From: Rhexocercosporidium sp. MPI-PUGE-AT-0058 | Lineage: Eukaryota; Ascomycota; Leotiomycetes; Helotiales | Direction of reading: 5' to 3' | Assembly (NCBI GenBank): GCA_020746875.1 | Contig: JAGTJL010000001.1 | Span: 4,340,001-4,404,000, forward strand | Length of the DNA stretch: 64,000 nucleotides | Shown: piece after piece, positions 23,383 to 34,367 of the stretch | How the letters are laid out: every line of letters begins with the position of its first letter | How positions within the stretch are numbered: the stretch's first letter is position 1 | Made by a program: the position numbers and the translations under genes | Notes under the pieces: generated by a model | Told to the model about the DNA's origin: nothing | What the model saw: the letters and a program-made list of their open reading frames with translations, nothing else | Databases searched by the model: none

Positions 23383-25958
23383 TTATATCCCAACCTCGCC
23401 CACGATCTTAGCTGCTTCTCTGTATGTCTTGAGCAGCTTCTCGCATTTCTCGCGCTCTTTCTTGACCGCATCGTCCTCGTACAAAAGTTCCTCGAACATG
23501 TCTTCTCTGTATAGCTCGCTGACAAGGCGATTCTGTACAGCATCCTTTGAGTGGTTTACCAAAAGATGCATGACGGCCTTGGGAACCTGATCTGCTATCG
23601 ACTCGCGTACAATGTTGAAGTACGATGAGATCAAGGCTCGAATGAGCTCTGTCTCCATTGCCTCGCGGTCAGTCAGCGCTGGCTCGTTGTTGTTTCCCTG
23701 GACGACTTGGTTAGCTTTATCCATGTAAGCAAGGCTCAGGTTGGGGGGTGTTACAAATGGTGAATTGTAATCATAATCCCTCTGTGCTCTACCCAACTCA
23801 TAATCATCTTCTCGTGATTGTTGTGCAGGAGTTCGGTGGATCTGACGTTCTTCTTGCCTGCGAATGCTCTGGCTGAAGCTCGGTTCTGTGCTTTGACTAA
23901 CGTGACGCCCAAGATTTGGGTTCGAAGAAGCGCTTTGCCCGACCCCTGTTCCACCTGGTACAGCTCCATCCTTGCCGAAGAAGTAATTCAGGAACGAGTC
24001 CCGAGCGCCGCCAGCACCCTGTCCATTGAACCTGGGCGGTGATCCAGCTCTCATGCCGTTCATCGTAGCAGCAATACCACTCGTGCCATTCTCGCGAACT
24101 GCCGGTGACATACTTCTACCACCCTTCTGAAGAGCCTTTCTTTGCGGGAGATTTTCGATCTTCTCACCGCCCTCTTCGTCATCTTCTGGTGTATCGGCAC
24201 CATTAGTCCCGAGTTCCTTTTGGCGTCGCCTTTCACGTCTCTCTCGCTCTTCTTGCAAAAGTCTCTTCCTTTCCTTGTCTTGTTTGTTAGTGACAACATT
24301 GCTCATAGCAGCGGCTGCACCGAGGAAGTTGGGGTGATTGGTATTGATATATGCACGTTGGATGGAGATGAGAGATTCAACGTAATTTGACGCAGGTCCA
24401 AGGCGTTCCCGGAGAAGGTCTGAGACGACTTCGATGAGCTTTGCTTGAAGTCGAGGAAATCTTGTTAGTTCTGTCGAGCCACAGGTATGGCAAATCTTGA
24501 TGAGTTCCTCATAGACAAGCTCGACACAACGTTGACTGGGAATCTCCAAAAGCTTGATCTGTGGCTTGACCAGAAGGTCGAATGCAAGTTCGGGAACGAA
24601 CAGACTAGGTCGAGGTCCAGTTGAGTTCCGAATTGCGGTTCTAATGTCCAGAGCGGAGAGGTTGGTTGTGGGGTCAATGGTCTCCAAAGAGTTTCCGAAT
24701 ACCGAGTTAAAAATGTAATATATCCTGGCACCTCCGCAAAGCTCCTTTGTGGATATTTCTGTGGAAGTACCATCAATGGAGGATATGAATGAAGAAGCGA
24801 ATCGAGTCATCAGTTGTAGTACTAACGACCCTCTGTGTTCTTTGCCGCTGAAGTGCATGTCACCGTAGCTAGCAAGTTCTTGTTGTGTTTGTCCCATCAA
24901 CGTATTCAGACGAGCCTTGATATCTGGTAGTCGCTCTCGGATGTGTGCCATTAGGGTGGTGTTAAGACTCTTTGCCAGAAATTGCGTACCGCATCTAGTG
25001 GCCATGTTCCGGTATGCTGGATGGTGCTTGAAGAAGTCCGATTCTGATTTCAATGCTTCTGCAAGAGACTTGTTCCCTTGGATGTCCTGCTGCGATCGAT
25101 TTACAACGCCAATAAATCCAAGCTTCAAGGGGTACACCCTCCCAGAAAGAATGTCAAGGGCGTTTGTTCCGTGGTCCATAAGGTCCACCTTAGTGAGAAC
25201 ACCAATCGTCCTCCGCCCCAGGGGATCGACATGGCGTGCGAGCTTCAAGGCCTCCGAATTCACAATATCCACATTCGCGGGGGAAACAGCTAAGATGATA
25301 CTATTTGGCTTGGCGATGTACTCCGAGATGAGGTTTCGAGTCTGCTTTTCAATATCGGTAGGTTGGTCTCCGATGGGGACCTGTAACTGTTTTAGCACTA
25401 TCTTCCCTATTCTTCGGCATAATGCAAACTACCTTGGTCAGACCTGGCAAATCCACCAGCGTCAAACTGAGCACATGAGGCGAATATATTTTGAGGTTTA
25501 TTGGGGACCTGTTGATGCCCTTGTTGCTTCCAGCAATTCTTGCAGTCTCGTTCTCGATTTCTCGCTTCACGTCCTGGAACTCTGTGAATCTGCGATTGGG
25601 TATATGATGGAACTCTGCCCATTCTGGTTGTGTTGCTACAGCTGCTGCTGTGTGTGCTTCGGGGGCGTCGTCATCGCTAGGGATGTTGATGAGCTGGAGG
25701 ATGAGCGGTCTTCGAGTGACGATACCACTGCCCCGGGGTAGGAAATCTCTGCCGACTATGTTTTCGAGGACTGAGGATTTGCCAGATGATTGTGAGCCAA
25801 CGACGACCTGTAGGGAGGATTAGCTAGATTCCAGGCAAAAGTACGAGGGGCGTCTGTACAATCTGTGGAAGATCCAAGCTGTCATTTCCAATAGTGTTGA
25901 AAACAAGATCCTGCAGCTTGTTGACTATCCCCAGCAAGTCCTCGCCCAGAGATGCCAT
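23383..25958 (-). CDS. VPS1: Dynamin-like GTPase VPS1
   Basis: Dynamin-family GTPase that drives membrane scission in vacuolar protein sorting, endocytosis and peroxisome division. Exons in transcription order: 25958-25860, 25807-25433, 25380-23383; 2472 nt, 823 residues. G-motifs: GSQSSGKS at residues 37-44, DLPGLTK at 152-158, TKVD at 221-224. Middle (stalk) domain and C-terminal GED ([27 protein letters not shown]) are complete. Yeast Vps1 is about 704 residues; the excess lies in the variable insert B between stalk and GED (about 24300-23700), which is Arg/Gln/Ser rich with [11 protein letters not shown] and SMSPAVREN. No intron with good borders is needed there because the frame stays open. 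Start [17 protein letters not shown] is typical. Confidence 0.95.
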
Positions 25959-26492
25959 TTTGTTGGATTGAGAATGATGATGGGTAGAAAGAGGCAAAGC
26001 TCAAAACAGCTTTGATGCGTCGCGTCGGAGCCCAGTCACCTTCTGGCGCGAGTATGAAAAATCTGCGCAAGTTAGGTGCTAGCGAGAGTTGTAAAGGGGG
26101 TATCGGAACCGTTACTGCTGCGAATACCAATTGTCGTGGGTATTGTTGACCACTTTGAGGGTGTATTTACTTCTAAATTTCCAAGGTTATGCGTCTGGAG
26201 GTAGAGCGCCAAGAGCCGCCTCATGACCCCTGTCACACGACTGGAGCTGGCGACAATATCAACACCCTGAACAGCTCTCATGCCTTTAATATTCATGCAT
26301 CACGCAATATGCATGTGTTGACTTCAAGATTGACTTGGGTTTTGTCTAGGTACTTTTGATGTAAATTATTTACCGACCTTCCCTCTGGATGTTCTGACCT
26401 CTCCTTTGGGCGATTTGGCCGTCCCTCTGTTGGATGTTTTGATCATCACCACGTTTACTCACCTCCACCATCTACACCAGCGACGCTTAATC
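25959..26492. other. Divergent promoter, VPS1 / GT8
   Basis: 534 bp between two divergent starts. No gene is seen. The open frame into 26406 uses TTG and is not taken as the GT8 start. Confidence 0.6.
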
Positions 26493-27548
26493 ATGGTCGA
26501 TTTCAAAATCTTACGCATGACAGCTGGCACAGGTAGAGTAAGGACCAGGAGGTTACTATATGCTCTGCTAGCTGGTGTTATCGTCTACCTGACCGTCACC
26601 GCAGTTGGCACTTCGTACTCCCTCGATCCTAAGTACGGCCTTTTGGAAGCTCTTCCTGCGTCACCGCGTTATGCCTACGCAACTCTCCTCACGAGCGATG
26701 ACGAACGCTATTATACAGCGGCACGAATCCTCGCCTACCAGCTTCTCGTGGACCCCGAAACGAAGACGAGCAGCGACATCCCTTTCGTTGTAATGGTTAC
26801 AACCTCCGTCCCGAAGCACCAGCGACAGCAGCTCATTCGTGATGGCGCGATAGTGGCACACGTTGAAGATGTTGCTCTCCCGTGGTGGATTCGCCAGCGA
26901 CTGCGGCGGCCCTCGCGATACGGCGATCAATTCATCAAGCTGCGTGTCCTACAAATGCTGGAATACGACCGCGTCCTCTACCTTGATGTCGACACTCTCA
27001 TCATGAAGCAACTGGACAAAATCTTCGACGATCCAGCAGCGAAAACTCCCCTCCAAACAAAATTCCGTCGGGCAAGTCACTTCACGAAGGCCGAAACCAT
27101 GCTGCCGGCTCAATATCTCTTCGCAGGAAGGTCGGACAACGGCAGGAGCAATGATGGATCAACTGGCGGGGGGTATGAACATCCATATCCGCCCCTTGAA
27201 AGAAACGCTCTGAGCGGAGGGTTTTGGATCGTGGCTCCATCAAACGAACTATTCAATTACTATATGTTCGTTATGCAGAGCTCCACCTTGGGTATCTTGC
27301 GCCCGTTCGACCCTCAATTCATGGAACAAGCCATGTTGAACTACGTGCATCGTAGGCAAGGCGGCAATATGCCTTGGGCCTCACTTAACTACAAATGGAG
27401 CGCGACATTTCCGAATGAACTAGATGTCGCTGGTGGAGTTGCGAGTATGCATGATAAATTTTGGGCGAATGGACCTGACGTGCTCAAGGAGCGGTGGAAG
27501 AACAAGAAGGCAGAGATGGAGCTTCACTGGCCTGTTGCTGGTGTGTAG
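26493..27548 (+). CDS. Glycosyltransferase family 8 (glycogenin/Gnt1-like), type II membrane protein
   Basis: Intronless 351-residue protein. Basic N terminus (GRVRTRRLL) followed by one hydrophobic span of about 20 residues (YALLAGVIVYLTVTAVG) gives a type II Golgi-like topology. The fold signatures of GT8 follow: YATLLTSDDERYYTAARILAYQLL, FIKLRVLQMLEYDRVLYLDVDTLIMKQLD with the metal-binding DVD at residues 165-167, NALSGGFWIVAPSNELFNYY, and the late LNYKWSATFPNEL. Yeast Gnt1 and plant inositol phosphorylceramide glycosyltransferases belong to this wider family; the actual donor and acceptor cannot be read from sequence. The ATG at 26493 is preferred because upstream codons are outside any GT8 homology; 26517 is an alternative. 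Confidence 0.88.
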   Translation: MVDFKILRMTAGTGRVRTRRLLYALLAGVIVYLTVTAVGTSYSLDPKYGLLEALPASPRYAYATLLTSDDERYYTAARILAYQLLVDPETKTSSDIPFVVMVTTSVPKHQRQQLIRDGAIVAHVEDVALPWWIRQRLRRPSRYGDQFIKLRVLQMLEYDRVLYLDVDTLIMKQLDKIFDDPAAKTPLQTKFRRASHFTKAETMLPAQYLFAGRSDNGRSNDGSTGGGYEHPYPPLERNALSGGFWIVAPSNELFNYYMFVMQSSTLGILRPFDPQFMEQAMLNYVHRRQGGNMPWASLNYKWSATFPNELDVAGGVASMHDKFWANGPDVLKERWKNKKAEMELHWPVAGV

Positions 27549-28381
27549 AAATAATAGATGTACAATCCCTGTTTTATTTATACCATATCTGCTAGGTTCA
27601 CTGGGGTTATGGAAAAGTGGATTGTTAGTGCTGTTTAAGGCGTCCGGAGGGTTATAACTCCACGAAAGGGTCTTTAAGGAGCATGTGTAGATATTCTAGG
27701 GAAGGTCTAGGGTCAGTCGTTACCCGAATCAACGACTCCCAGTTTTGAATAGGCTCAAGAGTTCTACATTGTCCGTCAAACCCTATTCCCATGAGTTACA
27801 TCAGGTAGAGACAGCAAGTCAGCTGCCGCTGGCCTGCTTTGACAGGTAGTTATGTGTTCGAATGATGTGTGCCCGGTGATGATAATGGAGTACGTATTAG
27901 CCTCTCAGTCTCGTCAAAGATGTCCAGCGTTATTGTTGTCTAAGACTCATAAGTTTTCCAATGAGGTGGAATCTCTGGTCTCTGCGGCTCGGGACGTTAT
28001 TAGCGCACGCCCAGCACCATGGTTCCAGGTAGCTCTACAACTCTAAATAGGGAGCAATTGTCTCCGCTCGCCACTCTCTTTTGTTTTTAAGGTAACATTG
28101 ATCATCCATCCATGGAAGAGATACGACAGTCTCATATTCACGGACACTCCTGCATGAGATGTCATCGAAGTGAGCTAGCTACTCTTTCCAGATTCTGGGT
28201 TACTGCCTCGCATCGAAGGCAGGTAACGGTGACATCAGAGGAAATGATTGGTTGAAGCACTACCATGCGGGGTGGAAGCTACAAATATCTCCTCTCTGTA
28301 CACTTAGAATCTTATGAACTTTTAAACCAGAGGAAAATTCCCAGCGATACCAACTTGCGGTGGTTTTCAGCTTCTATCAAA
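27549..28381. other. Intergenic, GT8 3' flank and PEBP promoter
   Basis: 0.8 kb; no frame longer than about 65 codons and no recognisable element. Confidence 0.6.
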
Positions 28382-29408
28382 ATGCGGTTCAGCATCCCCC
28401 TCATCCTCACAGCAGCAGCTACAAGTTCTCTAGCTAGTCTAACAGCCCAAGATCAAATTCCCCTCAACCAAAACAACGAAGACAACGGAAATGGAAAAGC
28501 AGACGCAGTTCGAAAGGCGTAAGTCACCCACTGCTACACCATCACAACTCACATCTCATCTCAACCAATTCAGGTTAACCAAAGCCTCGATCATCACCGA
28601 AGTCCTCGATGACTTCAAACCCAAATGCTTCATAACAGCCTACTACAACAAAAATTCCGGCAAGACGCATCAAGGCGCCGTGGATCTAGGTAACAAGTTC
28701 AAGCCTAAGGAGACTAAGGAACGGCCTGGCTTGTCGATATCTTGCCCTGATCTCAAGTCTACGCCTGGTTTGGTGGTTGCTCTGACGGACCCGGATGCGA
28801 AGAGTAGGGACAACCCGAAGTGGTCTGAGATGTGCCATGTAAGTTTCCACTTTCTTTAGAAGTTTTGAAATTTGTGTTTTAGACACAGTGTGCTTTCCCT
28901 CAAAATATCAAGTTTTATATGAATTGATGGACCCGCCTATTTCGACCCCTGAATGGCAGGTCTCATCCTCTGCTGTTTTAATACTTCTATCTTGTTGACC
29001 TTGTATGTCTCACGTTGACTTGAACCAGTGGATCTACATTATCCCAACCAAATTCCAACCCACAGCTCAGGCACCCCTCGAATTCTCCATCCCAATATCC
29101 GAAACTTCAGATTCAGAATCAGATCTCGTTGAATGTACGTCTCCTGCCCTCTACCACCTCCCCTCTTTTCATAATCTCCATCCTTAACCAACTTCACAGA
29201 TAAGCCACCTGGTCCACCACCAAAAACAGGCTACCATCGCTACGTCTTCGTCATTCTAGAAGGCGGCACCACAAATCTGACAGCACCGGGTGAAAGACAG
29301 CATTGGGGCACTGGTAAAGTGAGGCATGGTGTCAGGGATTGGGCTGGGAAGGAGGGTTTGAGTGTTGTGGGTGCGAATTGGTTCATTGAGGAGGATGAGG
29401 AGCAGTGA
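28382..29408 (+). CDS. Secreted phosphatidylethanolamine-binding protein (PEBP) family
   Basis: PEBP/RKIP-fold protein, related to the yeast carboxypeptidase Y inhibitor Tfs1. Exons: 28382-28518, 28574-28838, 29029-29134, 29200-29408; 717 nt, 238 residues. The anion-pocket signatures are present: LVVALTDPDAKSRDNPKWSEMCHWI (joined across intron 2) and GPPPKTGYHRYVFVILEG, plus the C-terminal GLSVVGANWF. Unlike cytosolic Tfs1, it begins with a clear signal peptide (MRFSIPLILTAAATSSLASL), so it is predicted to enter the secretory pathway. Intron 2 is long for this window (190 bp). Ligand and partner are unknown. Confidence 0.88.
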
Positions 29409-29822
29409 GGGGATGGGATGGGATGGGATTAGATATCCATCGCCTGGATCTGTAGGGCACTGTATGAGTGGAGAAGGTGTGATGATTTTGTGGATTATTG
29501 CTATGCTGATCGCACTCAGAAAGTTTCTTTCTTTCTTTTTTTTAGGATCACTACAGATCATAAAAGTTCCAGGCATTATATTCGAGGTTCTCTCCAACCT
29601 CTCAAATTGAACTACAAAAGCTTGCTTAGGTAAAAGAAGCAAGCACATTCTGGATATCCATATCGATTCTGGTCTAAGCGAGCGAAAACATCCCATAAAA
29701 TCCAACGTCATATCAAATCCATCGCAAGCCCCATCATCCAGAAAAAAACAAATCAGCCATCCACCCATTTTTCAACCCCTCAAACCACCACATTAGGAAA
29801 TATCATTCATTCAGTAAATGCA
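29409..29822. other. Intergenic between convergent PEBP and WW genes
   Basis: 0.4 kb of 3' flank. It starts with a GGGAT repeat (29409-29430); the rest is A/T rich with no gene. Confidence 0.6.
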
Positions 29823-31344
29823 TTAGTATCGCGGATTGGCATTGTATCCACCACCACCATAACCGCCTTGTTGTTGATTGGGGTGTGTTCCCATAGGTGG
29901 TGGAGGAGCACTACCGCCTGAGTTACCGTACAATCCACCGGAATGAGAGCCCCCGAAGTGGTGACCTTCTGGTTGTGGGAGGTTACCGGTGTGTTGCTGC
30001 TGTGGTGGCGATCCGCCGTATGACGGGGGTCCTGGGTAGGCTCCAGGAGGTGGGGGTGGGTATTGCTGCTGTTGCTGTGGTGGTGGTGGATGGCCTTGAC
30101 CGTAGGAGTTTTGGTGTTGGAGTCCGCCGTAGGGTGGTTGTTGGGGGTGTTGAGGGTTGGGGGAGCCGTATTGCTGGTGAGCTGGGGGAGGAGCTTGACC
30201 ACCGTAGGATGGCTGAGGGGCGTTGTAGGATTGAGGAGGCTGGGTTTGGTGTTGAGGTTGGCTTTGGCCATAGGGATCATGGCTTTGTTGCTGCTGATGT
30301 TGAGGTTGGCCGTAGCTGGGTGTAGCACCTGATACTCCGCCTGGTTGGTAGGATGTTGGTGGAGCTTGGCCACTGTATCCTCCTTGAGATGAGCTGTTGT
30401 TGCTATAGCCGTAGTTGCTTCCCTGCTGAAAATCAATTAGTGAGCTACTCCTTGAATATGATGAAGAGGTCTGCGTACCGAAGAAGACTGGTGTCCACCT
30501 CCACCAAACATGCCTCCTATTTGTCCCATCAAACCACCGCCCTGGCCATGTTGCTGACCACTTGAGCCAGAACCAGAGTAATTCGTGTTGTGGGAGCTGC
30601 TATCTGGCTTCTTTCCTCCACCAAGCAAGCTTCCTGCAAGAGCGCCCACAATACCACCAGCACTAGCACTACTAGAACCGCCATGTCCACCACCATGGCT
30701 TGAACCTCCTCCCAGGAAAGAGCTCGCCATTCCAGCCAGACCACTGCTTCCTCCACTCTGCTTCTTCTTGCCGCCCATGAGCTGGTTCATGGCAAAGTTC
30801 CCAATATTACCAGTCAAGCTCCTGTCGCCAGAATATGGCTCAAGTGTCCCATCACGGTGTCTGATGGACTGGCTCCCATCTTGATTCGTCACGATATCTA
30901 AATCCTGCTGCTGGCCCGGCTGACCGTATGGGTGATCCATTCCTTGCGGGGTAGCTTGAGGTGTTGGACCAGTTGGGGCAGCATGCGTAGGAGTTTCCCA
31001 TCTGCGAAAAAGTGTCAGCACGATTTCCCAACAATCAAACATATTTGAGGCAATCCCGCAAGCTCTTCTCTGCTCCACCATCCGGGCTGTGGAGGAACTG
31101 CTCTCTGGGACACAAGGTCAGAAAGGGAAATTCGACGTACTGAGAAGTGCCCGTAGAGATCTGGACGAAGTAGTACTTCTTCGAGTTGGCATCCCACTGC
31201 GGAATCCATCCCTGAGGAAGAGACGGAGGGGCATACGAAGGGCCTTCCTGGCCAGGACTAAAGATTGTCAGCTTCGTGTCTCAGAGCGAGGGGCGCAAAG
31301 GTTGCTTTGCTTTGGTGGGGTGTGTACGTTGCTGGTCCCGTCAT
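29823..31344 (-). CDS. WW-domain protein with Gly/Gln/Pro-rich tail
   Basis: Exons in transcription order: 31344-31328 (17 nt), 31257-31141, 31001-30479, 30425-29823; 1260 nt, 419 residues. A WW domain (LPQGWIPQWDANSKKYYFVQISTGTSQWETP) lies near residue 20-50 and is split by an intron just before its second Trp. WW domains bind Pro-rich ligands. The middle has GSLTGNIGNFAMNQLMGGKKK and Gly/Ser/His-rich stretches with two small hydrophobic Gly segments (GIVGALAGSLLGGG, GLMGQIGGMFGGGG). The C-terminal 200 residues are Gln/Pro/Gly/Tyr rich (SYGGQAPPP, QQYPPPPPG) and end in YNANPRY, a prion-like composition. The reading frame is set by the absence of stops and the splice frame; a longer-looking Thr/His-rich frame over the last exon is a shadow. 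Pathway unknown. Confidence 0.82.
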
Positions 31345-32066
31345 ATTTGATGATCGATCGCAAGGTTTTCCGACTGTGTAATATTATTGAAGATGAGGAA
31401 AGAGAGGAGGAGGAGTAGGAGGAGAAGTGAGAAGTGGTGGGAGAACAAAGGGGTTTTGAGGTGTCGTTGCACTTGGGAGGAGGGTTGGGAGGCTTTGAGG
31501 TGGTTGCGAAACCCCAGGAATAAATTCAGCACAGCCCCCGCTACGCAACGAATTCACAACAAATCAATTTGGACGCCACTTGTTACGCCTCTTGTGTTCA
31601 GCTGAACTCCTGCCTGATGGTGAATTTCTCAGAGTAGAAATTCATTACGAGGTTACGTCTATTGTGTTGTTCATGTTGCCTCTTTATTCGTCGGTGAGCT
31701 GTGTTAATGGGTAAGTCAAACGCTGGGTTTGGTTGCTATGTTACTATGAATAGACTGGATACTTCCTATCCCCATCTCTGCTTGCCCTGTGTCTTCACTA
31801 AATTTCATGCGCAAGAAAAAAAAGGGTCTTGACAGCTGTAAATTGGCCCTCTGAATCAGGAAGTAAGGATACGATTCATGAACCCTGTTGAGTGCTGTCA
31901 GAGACAATAATTTGAATGTACCTCTGTATGATTGGTGTGATGTCATGCTCTCCGATCGACCCCTCCATTATAATTAAATAAATAACTCGACTACAGTTGA
32001 ACGGTTCTAATTGTACGATACAGCTCTCACCGTTAAGAATCCTCACAACATATACGAATTGCAAAC
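31345..32066. other. Divergent promoter, WW protein / GST
   Basis: 0.7 kb between divergent starts. A/T rich near 31970-31990 (attaaataaataa). No gene is seen. Confidence 0.6.
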
Positions 32067-32960
32067 ATGTCTAAGGATCACCCCGATTCAAAGCTATTCC
32101 CACATGCCACTGGAGCTGCAGTTCAGATGGTTAAAGCGCATGAGAAAGAGGAGTCCTTGAAATTGTATTCTGGATGGGTAATCAACTACACGGCTCGTCG
32201 AAATCAGTAGCTGATAAAGCCAGTTTTGTCCTTTTGTCCAAAGAGCTCTACTGGTCCTCTTAGAGAAGAATATCCCATTTCAATACATTGAAGTATGCTG
32301 CTTCCATATCACTCTGTGTCGACGTGAACCTGACATTACTAGGTGAATCCATACCACAAGCCAGAATCTCTCCTCAAGCTCAATCCTCGAGGTCTTGTCC
32401 CAACTCTCGAATATGACCAGAAGCCGCTGTATGAGAGTACAGTAATTTGCGAGTTTCTCGAAGAGGCCTACCCAACCGCAACGCCTCATCTCATGCCGTC
32501 GGATCCTTACATTAGAGCACGTACCCGTATATGGATAGACTTCGTAACTTCTCGTATCATCCCATCTTTCCACCGCTTCTTGCAACATCAACCTTCTTCA
32601 GCTTCCAGCATTGATGCTGTACGTGCCGACTTCCTCGATAAGATCAAACAATTTACTGAAGCTATGGACCCTGTTGGTCCGTATTTCCTCGGTAAGGAGG
32701 TGAGCTTGATTGACTTGAATCTGGCACCATGGGCCGTTAGGCTTTGGGTGTTTGATCACTTCAAAGGAGGCTTGAACATTCCAAAGGGTGATATTTGGGA
32801 CAGATGGGGAAAGTGGCTGAATGTCGTGGAGAGGAGGGGCAGTGTAGTCAGTACCACAAGCGACAGAGAGCATTATCTGCCGATTTACCAGCGATACGCA
32901 GATGATACTGCACAGAGTGAGCTAGCTAAAGCTACAAGAGAAGGGAAGGGCGTACCGTGA
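32067..32960 (+). CDS. Omega-like glutathione S-transferase
   Basis: Cytosolic glutathione-dependent enzyme, probably a thiol transferase or dehydroascorbate-reductase type. Exons: 32067-32177, 32224-32292, 32343-32960; 798 nt, 265 residues. The thioredoxin-fold half has FCPFVQRALLVLLEKNIPF with a catalytic Cys at about residue 39, the omega hallmark in place of Tyr/Ser, then LNPRGLVPTLEYDQKPLYESTVICEFLEEAYP with the cis-Pro and the glutathione-contacting ES. The C-terminal helical half starts near RARTRIWIDF and ends in KEVSLIDLNLAPWAVRL. Both introns fall inside the glutathione-binding half and are phase 0. Confidence 0.9.
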
Positions 32961-33019
32961 GCGGGGTCTGTACGAATTTACAAGCAGCATTTGTGTCTAA
33001 AACACTACCGCTCTATGTA

Positions 33020-33779
33020 TTATTGCTCCTTCTTCTGAGAACTCTCAGTGGCCGATAGACTACTCATCCAGCCGCTAATACGCTTCGCTAAATACCAGCT
33101 CCCAATCGCAATGAGGACAATGTATGCCGCTGTTGGTACAAGTGATCTTGGGAAAACGTTGAATATGAAGGGGTCGAGAATGATGTCGACGTAAACCGGG
33201 GGAACTTGCTCCATCAAAGTCTTGTTTGTTGTGTAGTAGTCTGCCGCTGCAAGGACTCTGAGGAATAGTGTTGACGAAAGTCCATCGTGGGCATGAGTAG
33301 CCTTCTCACCCTGCGACTCTGTTGGTTGGAAGTCTTCCATGAGTTCTATTTGACGAGTTTCTGAATATTGCGCAAGCGATGTTATTAACTCAGGGGATTC
33401 GAAGACCGTAGGTAGATCAAAGGTGTCAAGACGAAAGGATGTTGGTTGCTGAATAGTGTGAGCGTTTGCCCGGCAATGAGCACAGGAGGCTTACAGTTGC
33501 TGCCCAGCATATCCTAACTTCGTATCTCTGTCCTTCCTGCAATTTCTCAAGCAGATACCAGGATTCTTGTCCATACCCAGAGAAATTGCTTGGAAATTCG
33601 GCTTGAACATATGTTCTTAGGGACCAATGTTTTGGAGAGATGGATTCGAGATGTAGGTCGTCCAGGGTCGGATGAGTGGCCGGAACCTGGAGATGGCTGG
33701 GACAGAGGAATATAGTTTTCTCTGTGTTTGCAAAGACACAGCAAGCTTGCAGCAGAAGCAATGAGCAGAAGAGGAACAT
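33020..33779 (-). CDS. PGA1: PGA1, GPI-mannosyltransferase II subunit
   Basis: ER membrane protein that partners the second GPI mannosyltransferase (Gpi18) in yeast. Exons in transcription order: 33779-33495 and 33448-33020; 714 nt, 237 residues. A signal peptide (MFLFCSLLLLQACCVFA) is followed by a lumenal domain with family-like blocks PTLDDLHLESISPKHWSLRTYV, EGQRYEVRICWAATQPTSFRLDT (joined across the intron) and AAADYYTTNKTLMEQVPPVYVDIILDPFIFNVFPRSLVPT, then one C-terminal transmembrane span (AAYIVLIAIGSWYLA). The last four residues KKEQ form a dilysine KKxx ER-retrieval signal. Family call is from remembered conserved blocks; topology and the ER signal are read directly. Confidence 0.82.
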
Positions 33780-34367
33780 CGTGTATTGACCAAGGTGTGT
33801 TGTGTGCTAGCTGAAACAGAAATTCAATCGTCACTTGGATTGATGGAAGGCTTCGACTGAAAGATACGCAGAAGGTACAGTACTGGATGTGACTCAAAGC
33901 TTGTACCAATTCGAATGATTCGGGCGAAAGATAGTAGACCTAATTGCAGACTGTGTGCATTTGTGGGAAAGGCGTAGTCTCCGTTGTAAGTATCCTGCTC
34001 GTCGTCTGATATTGGGTTGAGATGACCATAGAATGCTGGAAGCTCCCGTTGCTCTGTTCGCTCTCACATCCATCATCATAGCACGGTTCCTGGCGGGGAA
34101 GGAGCTTGGTCCACTAGTCCCAATCTAGCCTGACCTAGGTCTCGACGCCTCTTCTGGTTGGCGTGGGCTTTTGTTTATGCCCCGAGCGCAAGAACGACCC
34201 ACCATCTTAGCGAAACCTCAAATCAATAACCCCTTGCCCACCGTTCTCCTTCCTTCCCCACTATCCAACTTCACCAGACCACTTCGAAGACCTTCTCAGC
34301 AAATTTGCTGTGATCTCTTCTGCTTCCTCACCCGAACATCCAACTCAATCCGATCACCACCGCAAAT
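33780..34367. other. Divergent promoter, PGA1 / alpha-tubulin
   Basis: 588 bp between divergent starts. The last 170 bases before the tubulin ATG are pyrimidine rich (tctccttccttccccactatcc), typical of a highly expressed fungal gene. No gene is seen. Confidence 0.65.

Noticed and set aside
26406..26492. Upstream extension of the GT8 frame
   Set aside because: It begins with TTG and encodes a Leu/His-rich stretch outside the family; the ATG at 26493 is better.
29807..30436. 209-codon Thr/His/Asn-rich frame on the minus strand
   Set aside because: It is a shadow of the WW-protein last exon; the other frame is stop-free, joins by splicing to the WW domain and ends in a normal stop at 29823.
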